A stretch of 9,778 bases of DNA, from the NCBI GenBank assembly GCA_023436515.1, contig JAEZIV010000475.1:1-9778 (forward strand). Direction: 5' to 3'. The translations under genes and the position numbers were made by a program. This DNA comes from Bacillota bacterium (GTDB lineage Bacteria > Bacillota > Clostridia > Acetivibrionales > DSM-1351). Every line of letters begins with the position of its first letter. Positions within the stretch are counted from its first letter, which is position 1. Positions 1 to 5,817 of this stretch are shown one piece after another. The notes beneath the pieces are model-generated. The model was given only the letters and a program-made list of their open reading frames with translations. It searched no databases and had not been told where the DNA came from.

Positions 1-1
1 T

Positions 2-109
2 GGCGAGGATAGCAAGAGTGCATATGTAGAAATATCATCCGATTATGTTTGTAACGTTATTGCTGTAAATGAAATCATTCAGGCTGCTTTAAATTTTGTC
101 GAAGCATAG
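2..109 (+). CDS. 3' end of an unrecognised phage gene (partial)
   Basis: An open frame runs from the window edge to a TAG at 107-109, giving the last 35 residues of a protein that starts outside the window. The tail reads as plausible coding sequence, with acidic residues, then alternating hydrophobics, ending in AALNFVEA. It lies in the same orientation as the downstream regulator, about 57 bp upstream of that gene's TTG start, so it is probably the penultimate gene of the early or middle operon. The fragment is too short to assign a family, and no function is proposed. Confidence 0.5.
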   Translation, partial: GEDSKSAYVEISSDYVCNVIAVNEIIQAALNFVEA

Positions 110-166
110 TCGCCATTTAAGAATTATGCGTCACAAATATAAACAAAAGAAAGAGAGGGAAAAGAT

Positions 167-691
167 TTGAATATCGAAAAATTACTAAAACAGCACAAAG
201 AGAACAAAGCAAGAATTGATGTTTTAAACATCAAAATTGAAAAAGCAAAAGAAGAGTTACATATGGCCAAGACTACTTATGAAGAAAATGAGGATGAGGC
301 TATTGAAGCATTACAAATTTCTGCCGTAACAATCAAAGATACTCCAAGTGCAAAGACAAATGAGTTTAATAGTGCTGTTGAGAATACCGTTATTAATTAT
401 CATGATGAACGAAATCACAAAAATAATCCGGATATTGAAGACATATACAGCAATATTAGTACCTGGGAAAAGGAATTAGAAGGGTTAAAGGCTGAGACAG
501 GCACGATAGAAACAGCATTAAAAGGGTTAACAGCTCAAGAAAAGTTTGTTATTGAGATGTACTACTTCGAAAAAATAAAAGGTACTGATCTACAAATTAG
601 CTTTGAAAAAACATTTAGATATAAAAGCCAAGAGACTATCCGAGATATAAGATCAGAAGCTCTAAAGAAGATAGAAAAGTTAGTTGCTTAA
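167..691 (+). CDS. ArpU/RinA-like phage late-gene transcriptional regulator
   Basis: A 174-aa protein starting at TTG, preceded by an AGAGAGGGA ribosome binding site. Residues about 1-45 are a highly charged, Lys/Glu-rich predicted coiled coil. A second charged helix follows at about 93-118. The C-terminal 60 residues look like a sigma-70 region 4 helix-turn-helix: LTAQEKFVIEMYYFEK is the typical first helix, followed by a segment ending RDIRSEALKKIEKL. This layout of long coiled coil plus sigma-4-like domain, placed at the end of the early region just before packaging genes, matches the ArpU/RinA/DUF1492-type regulators that activate late operons in Gram-positive phages. The inferred role is DNA-binding activation of the promoter about 60 bp downstream. 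The exact family cannot be fixed without a profile search. Confidence 0.78.
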   Translation: MNIEKLLKQHKENKARIDVLNIKIEKAKEELHMAKTTYEENEDEAIEALQISAVTIKDTPSAKTNEFNSAVENTVINYHDERNHKNNPDIEDIYSNISTWEKELEGLKAETGTIETALKGLTAQEKFVIEMYYFEKIKGTDLQISFEKTFRYKSQETIRDIRSEALKKIEKLVA

Positions 692-696
692 AATAT

Positions 697-728
697 TGCA
701 AAAATACCTCGAAAATCTGCAAAAATAC
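697..728 (+). repeat. Two direct-repeat boxes 21 bp apart (possible activator operator)
   Basis: TGCAAAAATAC at 697-707 recurs as TGCAAAATAC at 718-727, one A shorter. The starts are 21 bp apart, two helical turns, so both would lie on the same DNA face. The second copy ends just upstream of where a -35 hexamer would lie for the extended -10 at 751-759. That is where a class-II type activator usually sits. Binding by the regulator encoded at 167-691 is an inference. Confidence 0.45.
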
Positions 729-730
729 AT

Positions 731-759
731 GAAATATCTATTATTATTATGTGGTAAAA
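731..759 (+). promoter_or_regulatory. Candidate late promoter with extended -10
   Basis: TGGTAAAAT at 751-759 is an extended -10 (TG-N-TAAAAT, five of six to consensus). The position 17 bp upstream (731-736, AAATAT) has no good -35 hexamer, which is typical of promoters that need an activator. It follows the putative late regulator directly and points into the late genes. Transcription would begin near 765. Confidence 0.5.
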
Positions 760-799
760 TTAAGATGTAAAAATTATCAAGTGAATATTCTTTGGGACT

Positions 800-837
800 A
801 ATCAAGGCAGGTTTATAACTTGCCTTGATTTTATTTT
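800..837 (+). terminator. Rho-independent terminator
   Basis: AATCAAGGCA (800-809) is perfectly complementary to TGCCTTGATT (821-830). The stem extends inward through a G-U pair and three Watson-Crick pairs to a 3-nt loop, about 14 bp in total, and is followed by the T-rich TTATTTT. It could end the early operon whose last gene is the regulator. However, it also lies about 35 nt downstream of the predicted start of the candidate late promoter, so late transcription may have to read through it. Confidence 0.8.
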
Positions 838-843
838 GCCTAA

Positions 844-849
844 AAGGAG
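844..849 (+). promoter_or_regulatory. Ribosome binding site that fixes the start of the cysteine-rich protein
   Basis: AAGGAG at 844-849 is 9 nt from the GTG at 859 but touches the in-frame TTG at 850. The TTG is therefore an unlikely start and the GTG is preferred. Confidence 0.6.
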
Positions 850-858
850 TTGAGGCGG

Positions 859-1059
859 GTGCAAGTTATTAAATGGGTATACACAGAGAATTGTAAAAAG
901 TGTATGAAAGAAGTAAACATTAAACCCAAGAATAACCTGGACAAGCTTCAATATATTGTTGACCAAAGGGAGTGTTCAAGTCGATGCAATGGCTGTGGGA
1001 TATTATCGCAAACTAAGAAGGTGATAACAGATGAACTATGTAGAGCCTATTCGAGATAG
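859..1059 (+). CDS. Small cysteine-rich, zinc-ribbon-like protein
   Basis: A 66-aa protein with a GTG start chosen from the ribosome binding site at 844-849. It has six cysteines: a CKKC knuckle at residues 12-15, then C39, C43 and C46 within ECSSRCNGCG, and C61. Two cysteine clusters separated by about 24 residues suggest a small zinc ribbon, although the second cluster (C-x3-C-x2-C) is not the canonical C-x2-C. It is basic and has no membrane segment or signal peptide. Its last 29 bp overlap the recombinase gene in another frame, so the two are probably translated together. I do not recognise a family. A DNA-binding or accessory role beside the recombinase or packaging genes is only a guess. 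Confidence 0.6.
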   Translation: MQVIKWVYTENCKKCMKEVNIKPKNNLDKLQYIVDQRECSSRCNGCGILSQTKKVITDELCRAYSR

Positions 1060-1579
1060 TGAAAAGGTTAAGTTGGTAAGCACTTACCTTAAAGAGACAA
1101 ACAAGAGAAATTACATGATGTTTATGATTGGTATATATTCAGGCTTGCGCATATCAGATATATTGAGTCTTAGAGTTTGTGATGTTAAAAATAAAAGCAG
1201 TATTAACATCAGGGAAAAGAAAACCAAAAAGCAAAAAGTATTTGAGATTAACCCAATTCTAAAAAGAGAAATCAAATGGTATTGTGAAGGTAAAAGCTTA
1301 AACGAATACTTAATTAAAAGTAGAGAGTGTAAGAATAAACCTTTGAGCAGAGGAATGGCATACCGGATAATGAAAGATGTAGGGGAGCTATTCGGCATAT
1401 CTGATCTTGGTACTCATACAATGAGAAAAACATTTGGCTATCATCACTATAAACAATATAAGGATGTTGTTATGTTACAAAATATCTTTAATCACGCGAG
1501 CCCAACAATCACATTAAGATACATAGGATATGAACAAGAAAATATCAATAAGAGCATAAAGAACTTTAAAATATTTTAG
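1031..1579 (+). CDS. Catalytic-domain-only tyrosine recombinase (phage integrase family)
   Basis: A 182-aa protein starting at ATG 1031, with an AAGAAGGTGAT ribosome binding site. It carries the full tyrosine recombinase active-site set. R40 lies in SGLRISDILSLR. A lysine-rich beta hairpin near 62-68 supplies the catalytic Lys. H129-x-x-R132 lies in GTHTMRKTFGYHHYK, H155 in FNHASPTITLRYIGY, and the nucleophile Y164 is nine residues after H155. Family members usually have 300-400 residues with an N-terminal core-binding SAM-like domain. That domain is absent, leaving only the catalytic domain. Short recombinases of this kind occur in late regions of Gram-positive phages, distinct from the lysogeny integrase. 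It probably cuts and rejoins DNA at a nearby core site; a candidate begins 2 bp after its stop. Whether it helps packaging, dimer resolution or gene switching is unknown. Confidence 0.9.
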   Translation: MNYVEPIRDSEKVKLVSTYLKETNKRNYMMFMIGIYSGLRISDILSLRVCDVKNKSSINIREKKTKKQKVFEINPILKREIKWYCEGKSLNEYLIKSRECKNKPLSRGMAYRIMKDVGELFGISDLGTHTMRKTFGYHHYKQYKDVVMLQNIFNHASPTITLRYIGYEQENINKSIKNFKIF

Positions 1580-1580
1580 T

Positions 1581-1615
1581 ATGAATTGAACATATCGTAT
1601 CCATGTTAAATTGAT
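1581..1615. repeat. 13-9-13 bp imperfect inverted repeat next to the recombinase gene
   Basis: ATGAATTGAACAT (1581-1593) and ATGTTAAATTGAT (1603-1615) are inverted copies that match at 11 of 13 positions, around a 9-bp asymmetric spacer ATCGTATCC. Two 11-13 bp arms flanking a 6-9 bp asymmetric spacer is the general geometry of tyrosine recombinase core sites. It begins 2 bp after the recombinase stop. As RNA it would be a weak AT-only hairpin without a U-run, so it is a poor terminator. The recombination-site function is inferred from geometry and position only. Confidence 0.45.
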
Positions 1616-1696
1616 TTGTATTGCTTTATGAAACTCTTAACAAACAAAGGCTTTAAGGGATGTCGGCGAGTTAGACAGAATATAAGATATGTTCAA
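1586..1696. repeat. Perfect 11-bp inverted repeat bracketing the intergenic region
   Basis: TTGAACATATC at 1586-1596 is the exact reverse complement of GATATGTTCAA at 1686-1696, with 89 bp between. The left copy is the left arm of the 13-9-13 repeat plus 3 bp of its spacer. The right copy is a third, isolated arm that overlaps the position of a -35 element for the TATAAT at 1716. The region between is otherwise non-coding. Its only open frame is 30 codons (1628-1720) with no ribosome binding site, and I see no other signal in it. Confidence 0.5.
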
Positions 1697-1721
1697 CTGA
1701 AAAAAGTTTTCCTACTATAAT
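1692..1721 (+). promoter_or_regulatory. Candidate promoter upstream of the HNH/cos/terminase block
   Basis: TATAAT at 1716-1721 is a perfect -10. The best -35 at 18-bp spacing is TTCAAC (1692-1697), only three of six to consensus, and it lies within the repeat arm 1686-1696. A protein bound to that arm could therefore activate or block this promoter. It would start transcription about 30 bp upstream of the HNH gene. Chance TATAAT matches are common in AT-rich DNA, so this is tentative. Confidence 0.4.
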
Positions 1722-1757
1722 GTATGTGAATTTTATTAATAAACTTGAAGGTGAGTT

Positions 1758-2132
1758 ATGGCAAATAAATCAAAAAGACTATGCAATTATCCGGGATGTA
1801 ATACCCTCGTTGGCAATGGTTATTGTGATAGACATAGAATAGATAAAGAAGATAAAAGGCAATATGATAAACATAGAGGTAGCGCTTCAAAGCGTGGATA
1901 TAACTCACGTTGGCAGAAGGCAAGAGCAACATTCTTAAAGCGTAATCCAATATGTGTTGAGTGCAAGAAAGATAATCAAATAGAACCGGCTGTAGTTGTT
2001 GACCATATCAAACCTCATAAGGGTGATATGGTTTTATTTTGGGATAAAAACAATTGGCAGCCATTATGTAAAAGGCATCATGATATTAAAACGGCGAGTG
2101 AGGATGGAGGTTTTGGTAACAGAATGGGGTAG
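1758..2132 (+). CDS. HNH endonuclease of the phage packaging module (HK97 gp74-like)
   Basis: A 124-aa protein starting at ATG 1758 after AAGGTGAG. An N-terminal zinc-binding group (C9, C14, C23, H26) in CNYPGCN...YCDRH is typical of the packaging-associated HNH family. A basic linker containing YNSRWQKAR follows. The HNH fold has a C66-VE-C69 knuckle, D82-H83 in VDHIKPHKGD, N98/N99 in WDKNNWQPLC, and C104-x2-H107-H108 completing the zinc site and metal-binding histidine. Family knowledge: such HNH proteins sit beside cos and terminase in many siphoviruses and work with terminase in cutting packaging ends. The position immediately before the repeat-rich gap and terminase genes fits. Full length, with no missing key residue. 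Confidence 0.93.
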   Translation: MANKSKRLCNYPGCNTLVGNGYCDRHRIDKEDKRQYDKHRGSASKRGYNSRWQKARATFLKRNPICVECKKDNQIEPAVVVDHIKPHKGDMVLFWDKNNWQPLCKRHHDIKTASEDGGFGNRMG

Positions 2133-2195
2133 GGGGGTGTCAAATCTCTACAGCCTTTTGACATAAGACCGCGTGTCCACTCGTGTGTGAAAAAA
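2132..2195. other. Probable cos (packaging) site between HNH and small terminase
   Basis: This non-coding stretch opens with six Gs (2132-2137). It has an inverted repeat TGTCAAA (2138-2144) / TTTGACA (2157-2163) around TCTCTACAGCCT. A GC-rich segment GACCGCGTGTCCAC (2167-2180) follows, in which CGTGT (2172-2176) recurs exactly 10 bp later (2182-2186). It then runs into an A-tract. A G-run followed by TGTCAAATCTCTACAG and a CG-rich core between HNH and terminase genes is, from my recall of related Gram-positive phages, the usual place and look of their cos region. The cut is probably in the CCGCGTGTCC segment, but the exact nick positions cannot be read from sequence alone. Confidence 0.65.
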
Positions 2196-2225
2196 TATCG
2201 TGAAATGAATGATTTTAGATTTTTT

Positions 2226-2231
2226 GGAGAG
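2226..2231 (+). promoter_or_regulatory. Ribosome binding site that fixes the small terminase start
   Basis: GGAGAG at 2226-2231 is 7 nt before ATG 2239. The earlier in-frame ATG at 2209 has no ribosome binding site, and its 10 extra codons look unlike the family's N-terminus. Confidence 0.75.
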
Positions 2232-2238
2232 TGATTTT

Positions 2239-2745
2239 ATGGGGAGACCGGCAAAATCAGTTGGTATTCATATAGCAAATGGAAATAGAAGACATCTTTC
2301 AAATCATGAAATTGAAAGCCGAAAAGAACTTGAAGCAAAAGTTGGATCTGGGACTAAGATTTATAGACCTAGTGAAAACGTAATGAAAAATGTATTTGCT
2401 CTTAACATGTTCAAGAGAATGAAAAAGCTCTTTAAGAACATGACAATGATCGAAGGCCTTGACGAAAATATTATAAATCGATATTGTTCATTATCTGCAG
2501 AAGCAGATGCACTTGAAAGACTTCTAGTGACTATGAATGATGATGTTGATAATTGTGACGATCACAAAGATAGGATTCAACTATATAAAGCAATATCTGG
2601 AACTGTAGCAGGATTGAATAAAACAAGACAGATGCTTATGAATATCGAGGATAGGTTATTCATGAATCCTACTGCCAGAATTAAGAATGTTCCTGCCAAA
2701 ACTAAAGACCAAGGAGGTGATCCTAATGCGGACCTATTTGACTGA
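2239..2745 (+). CDS. Terminase small subunit, P27 family
   Basis: A 168-aa protein. ATG 2239 is chosen because of the ribosome binding site and because the family begins MGRPAK, as here, followed by NGNRRHLSNHEIESRKE. The central part (about 45-140) is helical. The C-terminal LFMNPTARIKN (140-150) matches the L-x-x-NP-x-AR motif of P27-type small terminases. The subunit recognises the packaging site, which fits its start about 45 bp after the cos-like region, and it recruits the large subunit. Its last 20 bp overlap the large terminase gene in another frame, and that gene's ribosome binding site lies inside this one, so translation is coupled. The acidic end DPNADLFD is probably the contact with the large subunit, by analogy. 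Confidence 0.9.
   Translation: MGRPAKSVGIHIANGNRRHLSNHEIESRKELEAKVGSGTKIYRPSENVMKNVFALNMFKRMKKLFKNMTMIEGLDENIINRYCSLSAEADALERLLVTMNDDVDNCDDHKDRIQLYKAISGTVAGLNKTRQMLMNIEDRLFMNPTARIKNVPAKTKDQGGDPNADLFD
2711..2720 (+). promoter_or_regulatory. Near-perfect ribosome binding site inside the small terminase gene
   Basis: AAGGAGGTGA, complementary to the 16S rRNA 3' end, lies 5 nt before ATG 2726. It rules out the upstream in-frame ATG at 2687 as the large terminase start. Confidence 0.85.
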
Positions 2746-4522
2746 GGAAATAAATAATCTTCATCCAACCACCAGATACGCAGTTGAGATTGTATTAGGA
2801 ATAAGGGGTCCAAGTTGTGAATATGAGAGATTGGCCTGTCAAAGACATATAAATGATTTAGAGCGCCAAGGAACTGATAAGTTTCCGTATGTTTTTGATG
2901 AATCGAGAGCAGACAGAATATTTGACTGGTTTGAAAAGTGCTGCGTTCATGTAAAGGGTGTTTTTAGCGGTCAGCCTATAGAACTATTACCACATCAACA
3001 TTTTGATTTAGGATGTTTGTTTGGCTGGGTACACATGAGAACCGGCAGACGAAGGTTTAAAAAATCTTATAAAAAGGTAGGCCGTGGGAATGCAAAATCG
3101 GCAGAAATGTCGGGAATTGCAAATTATGGGTTATGTGGAGATTGTTATTATCCTCCAGGAAATCCTAATCTAAAAGTATACGAAAATAAGCCACAAGTTG
3201 AATGTGTTGCAGTTGATAAAGAACAGGCTAAAATCGTTTGGGGCGATGCAAAGGATATGGGGCTGGCAAGCTCAGACATAAGAAAAAGGCTGGATATTAA
3301 AAAAACTTACATAACTCACAAGGTAAGAGGGGGACACTTAAGACCTCTTTCAAAAGATACAAAAAATAAAAACGGACTATCACCTTGCATTGTTGTTGTT
3401 GATGAATATCACGAACATCAAACGTCAGAGGTTCATGATGTTTGTTATTCTGCTTTTGGTAAGAGAGCACAGAACCTAATGTGTATTATTACAACAGCCG
3501 GTAAAGATGCAGAAAACAATCCCTGTAAAAAGGAAGAAGATATATGTATCAAAATACTTACTGGAGAAATTGTAGATGAACATTATTTTGTTGTAATAAG
3601 ACAGATAGAAAAAGGTGATAGTCCTCATGATTTTGAAGTCATTAAAAAAGCCAATCCTATTTTACAAGTTGAAAATGAGTACTCTCGATACCTGATGGAG
3701 CAAATTAAAGATGAACACGACAAGGCTTATGGTCCAAACGACTACGCAAAAATTAGAGAGTACTTAACAAAAAGATGCAATCTCTGGCAGATGGACAGTG
3801 AACAAAAGTATATGGACGGCTTAATGGATAAATGGAAGCAGCTAGCCATACCCAGAGAACAGTATTTAGAATTGGTTAAAGGGAGGGACTGTTATTCAGG
3901 AGCAGACTTATCAAAAAGAATCGACTTAACTGGAAATGGTTATGTTTTCCCGCTTGACGATGGAAGGTATGCTGTTAATGCACATGGTTTTCTTCCAAGA
4001 GAAAGAGTTCAATGGCATAGAGAAAATGACCATATGGACTACGATTTTCTTGAAAAAGATGGCTGGTGTACTATTCAGGATGGCGGTGTAATTGATACTG
4101 ATGGCATAATTGAATATTCCGAAAACATGAAAAAGGAACACAAATGGAACATTTTAGAATGGGATATTGACCCTGCAACAGCTTATCAATTTGGTAACGA
4201 TCTTAGAAAAAATAACTACTCAGATGATCAAGTTATTGATATAAGACAAGGTCCTTTAACTTTATCGGAACCAACGAAGTTTTTTAGAGAGTTAGTTATT
4301 CAAGGAAGGATTGTTCATGATGGGAGCCCACTATTAACATGGTGCTTAAGTAACGCTATGGAAGTAGATAAAGGCGGAGGCCTTATAATGCTTTCAAAAA
4401 AGCATAAGGATGATACACAAAGAATTGACTTACTTGCTGCAATAATAACAGCAATGAGGCGAGCAATGGTTAATGAAGGCAAAAAATCTGTTTATCAAAC
4501 CAGGGGAGTTAGAGTTATTTAA
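2726..4522 (+). CDS. Terminase large subunit (Terminase_1 family ATPase/nuclease)
   Basis: A 598-aa protein, near the usual family length of 550-600. It is the packaging motor: an N-terminal ATPase translocates DNA into the prohead and a C-terminal RNase H-like nuclease cuts concatemers. The Walker A-like loop is VGRGNAKS (118-125, K124 and S125). Walker B is IVVVDE (222-227). The coupling motif IITTAG is at 254-259. In the nuclease half, metal-ligand aspartate candidates are D394 in YSGADLSKRID, D480/D482 in EWDIDPATA, and D568 in RIDLLAAIITAM. LTKRCNLW (347-354) is the segment usually found near the domain boundary. ATG 2726 is set by the ribosome binding site at 2711-2720. No frameshift or missing motif is seen, so it should be functional with the small subunit and HNH endonuclease. 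Confidence 0.96.
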   Translation: MRTYLTEEINNLHPTTRYAVEIVLGIRGPSCEYERLACQRHINDLERQGTDKFPYVFDESRADRIFDWFEKCCVHVKGVFSGQPIELLPHQHFDLGCLFGWVHMRTGRRRFKKSYKKVGRGNAKSAEMSGIANYGLCGDCYYPPGNPNLKVYENKPQVECVAVDKEQAKIVWGDAKDMGLASSDIRKRLDIKKTYITHKVRGGHLRPLSKDTKNKNGLSPCIVVVDEYHEHQTSEVHDVCYSAFGKRAQNLMCIITTAGKDAENNPCKKEEDICIKILTGEIVDEHYFVVIRQIEKGDSPHDFEVIKKANPILQVENEYSRYLMEQIKDEHDKAYGPNDYAKIREYLTKRCNLWQMDSEQKYMDGLMDKWKQLAIPREQYLELVKGRDCYSGADLSKRIDLTGNGYVFPLDDGRYAVNAHGFLPRERVQWHRENDHMDYDFLEKDGWCTIQDGGVIDTDGIIEYSENMKKEHKWNILEWDIDPATAYQFGNDLRKNNYSDDQVIDIRQGPLTLSEPTKFFRELVIQGRIVHDGSPLLTWCLSNAMEVDKGGGLIMLSKKHKDDTQRIDLLAAIITAMRRAMVNEGKKSVYQTRGVRVI

Positions 4523-4545
4523 TTATATAAAGGAGGTGAAAATTA

Positions 4546-5817
4546 TTGAAAATCCCTTTAATCGGCAAATTTCTAGCAAAAAGAGAAACAGAACAACTTA
4601 CAGCAAAAGAATTCGCGAAAATATTTATGGATTTGTCAAATAGTAATGCTGGAGTACCAGTGAACAGAGAAACGGCAATTAAGGTAGCTGCGGTATTTGC
4701 ATGCGTGAATTTAATAAGCTGCACCATAGCTGCTTTACCGCTTGTGTTGTACAAAAATAAGCAGGGCGGAAAGATTAAGGCTGAAGAACATAATTTATAT
4801 ACTTTATTGCATGATCTTCCAAACCCTCAGACAATAAGTTTTGACTTTTGGCAGATGCTTATAGTTAATTTATTGCTAACTGGCGATGGTATAGCAGTTA
4901 TTAAAAGAGATGGTGATGGAACTATCAGAGAACTCTGGAACGTTCCATCCGGGGCAGTTTCTATATACAAAAACAGTAAAACGAATGAGAAATATTACGT
5001 GATTACTGAGAGTGGAAATCAGTACAAATACTATGCTGAAAACATTTTACACGTTCAGGGGATGAAATTTTCAAGTCCGGATGCTGCGCTGGATCCCATA
5101 GAAATTGCCCGGGAAGCGTTGGGATTATCTTTAGCCACAGAGGAATATGGGTCAAAATACTTCAGTCAGGGTGGAAATCTTGGGGGAGTTATTGAAACAC
5201 CTACTGCCATGAGTGATGATGCGTTTAATAGATTTAAAGAGAGTTTTAACTCTGCTTACTCTGGCTTGGGAGGGGCCCATAAGTGGCTATTCCTTGAGGA
5301 AGGAGCTAAGGCAAATAAACTTAATAGTAACCCAGATGAATCACAGTTTCTAGAAACGAGAAAATTTCAAGTAATTGAAATTGCTCGTTTTTTTAATGTA
5401 CCTCCGCATATGATTATGGATTTGGAGAGAGCAACGTTCTCGAATATTGAGCAGCAAAGTATTAATTTTGTTCAATATTGTTTAGCTCCGTGGCTTAAAA
5501 AAATAGAACAGACCATATTTAGAGATTTATTAAGTATCAATGACAGGAAAAAGCATTATGCAAAATTCAGCGCTAATGCATTATTACGTGGAGACATAGC
5601 CGCAAGAAAAGACTTTTATAACTCAATGATTCAAAATGGTGTTTTTTCTCCAAACATAGTCCTTGAACTTGAGGATATGAATACCTACGAGGGCGGAGAT
5701 ATCCGCATGGTAAATGGGAACATGATACCTGTAAACTTGCTTGAAGAATACTTCAAATACAAAATGATTTCAGAGAAAGGCGGTGGTAATAATGGGGAAA
5801 CAGGAAAAGCCGGTTAA
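4546..5817 (+). CDS. Portal protein, HK97 family
   Basis: A 423-aa protein starting at TTG 4546 behind a strong AAGGAGGTG (4530-4538). Portal proteins form the dodecameric ring at one capsid vertex through which terminase pumps DNA and to which the neck attaches. Family signatures in order are VAAVFACVNLISCTIAALPL (48-67), the NLYTLLHDLPNP segment (83-94), YGSKYFSQGG (201-210), and the diagnostic IARFFNVPPHMIMDLERATF (279-298), followed by SNIEQQSINFVQYCLAPWL (299-317). The C-terminal tail is short and glycine-rich. The last 26 bp overlap the protease gene in another frame, indicating translational coupling. Length is normal for the family. Confidence 0.96.
   Translation: MKIPLIGKFLAKRETEQLTAKEFAKIFMDLSNSNAGVPVNRETAIKVAAVFACVNLISCTIAALPLVLYKNKQGGKIKAEEHNLYTLLHDLPNPQTISFDFWQMLIVNLLLTGDGIAVIKRDGDGTIRELWNVPSGAVSIYKNSKTNEKYYVITESGNQYKYYAENILHVQGMKFSSPDAALDPIEIAREALGLSLATEEYGSKYFSQGGNLGGVIETPTAMSDDAFNRFKESFNSAYSGLGGAHKWLFLEEGAKANKLNSNPDESQFLETRKFQVIEIARFFNVPPHMIMDLERATFSNIEQQSINFVQYCLAPWLKKIEQTIFRDLLSINDRKKHYAKFSANALLRGDIAARKDFYNSMIQNGVFSPNIVLELEDMNTYEGGDIRMVNGNMIPVNLLEEYFKYKMISEKGGGNNGETGKAG

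Noticed and set aside
118..125. Deviant Walker A loop GRGNAKS in the large terminase, considered as a defect (residues 118-125).
   Set aside because: Terminase_1 large subunits normally carry such non-classical Walker A loops. Lys and Ser are both kept, so this is ordinary. The coordinates given here are protein residues; the DNA is about 3077-3100.
1666..1696. A possible second full recombinase core site using the third repeat arm and GGCGAGTTAGACA as partner.
   Set aside because: The partner arm matches poorly (about 7 of 11) and the spacing would be 10 bp, so only a half-site is supported.
1628..1720. A 30-codon open frame in the non-coding gap, plus a neighbouring frame reading KALRDVGELDRI before a stop (1647-1685).
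   Set aside because: No ribosome binding site, very short, and stops on both sides. It could be a relic of a displaced gene, but nothing supports this beyond protein-like wording in a few codons.
2209..2238. Upstream in-frame ATG for the small terminase.
   Set aside because: No ribosome binding site. The family's MGRPAK opening is at ATG 2239, 7 nt after GGAGAG.
2687..2725. Upstream in-frame ATG that would lengthen the large terminase by 13 residues.
   Set aside because: The near-perfect ribosome binding site at 2711-2720 lies after it and points to ATG 2726.
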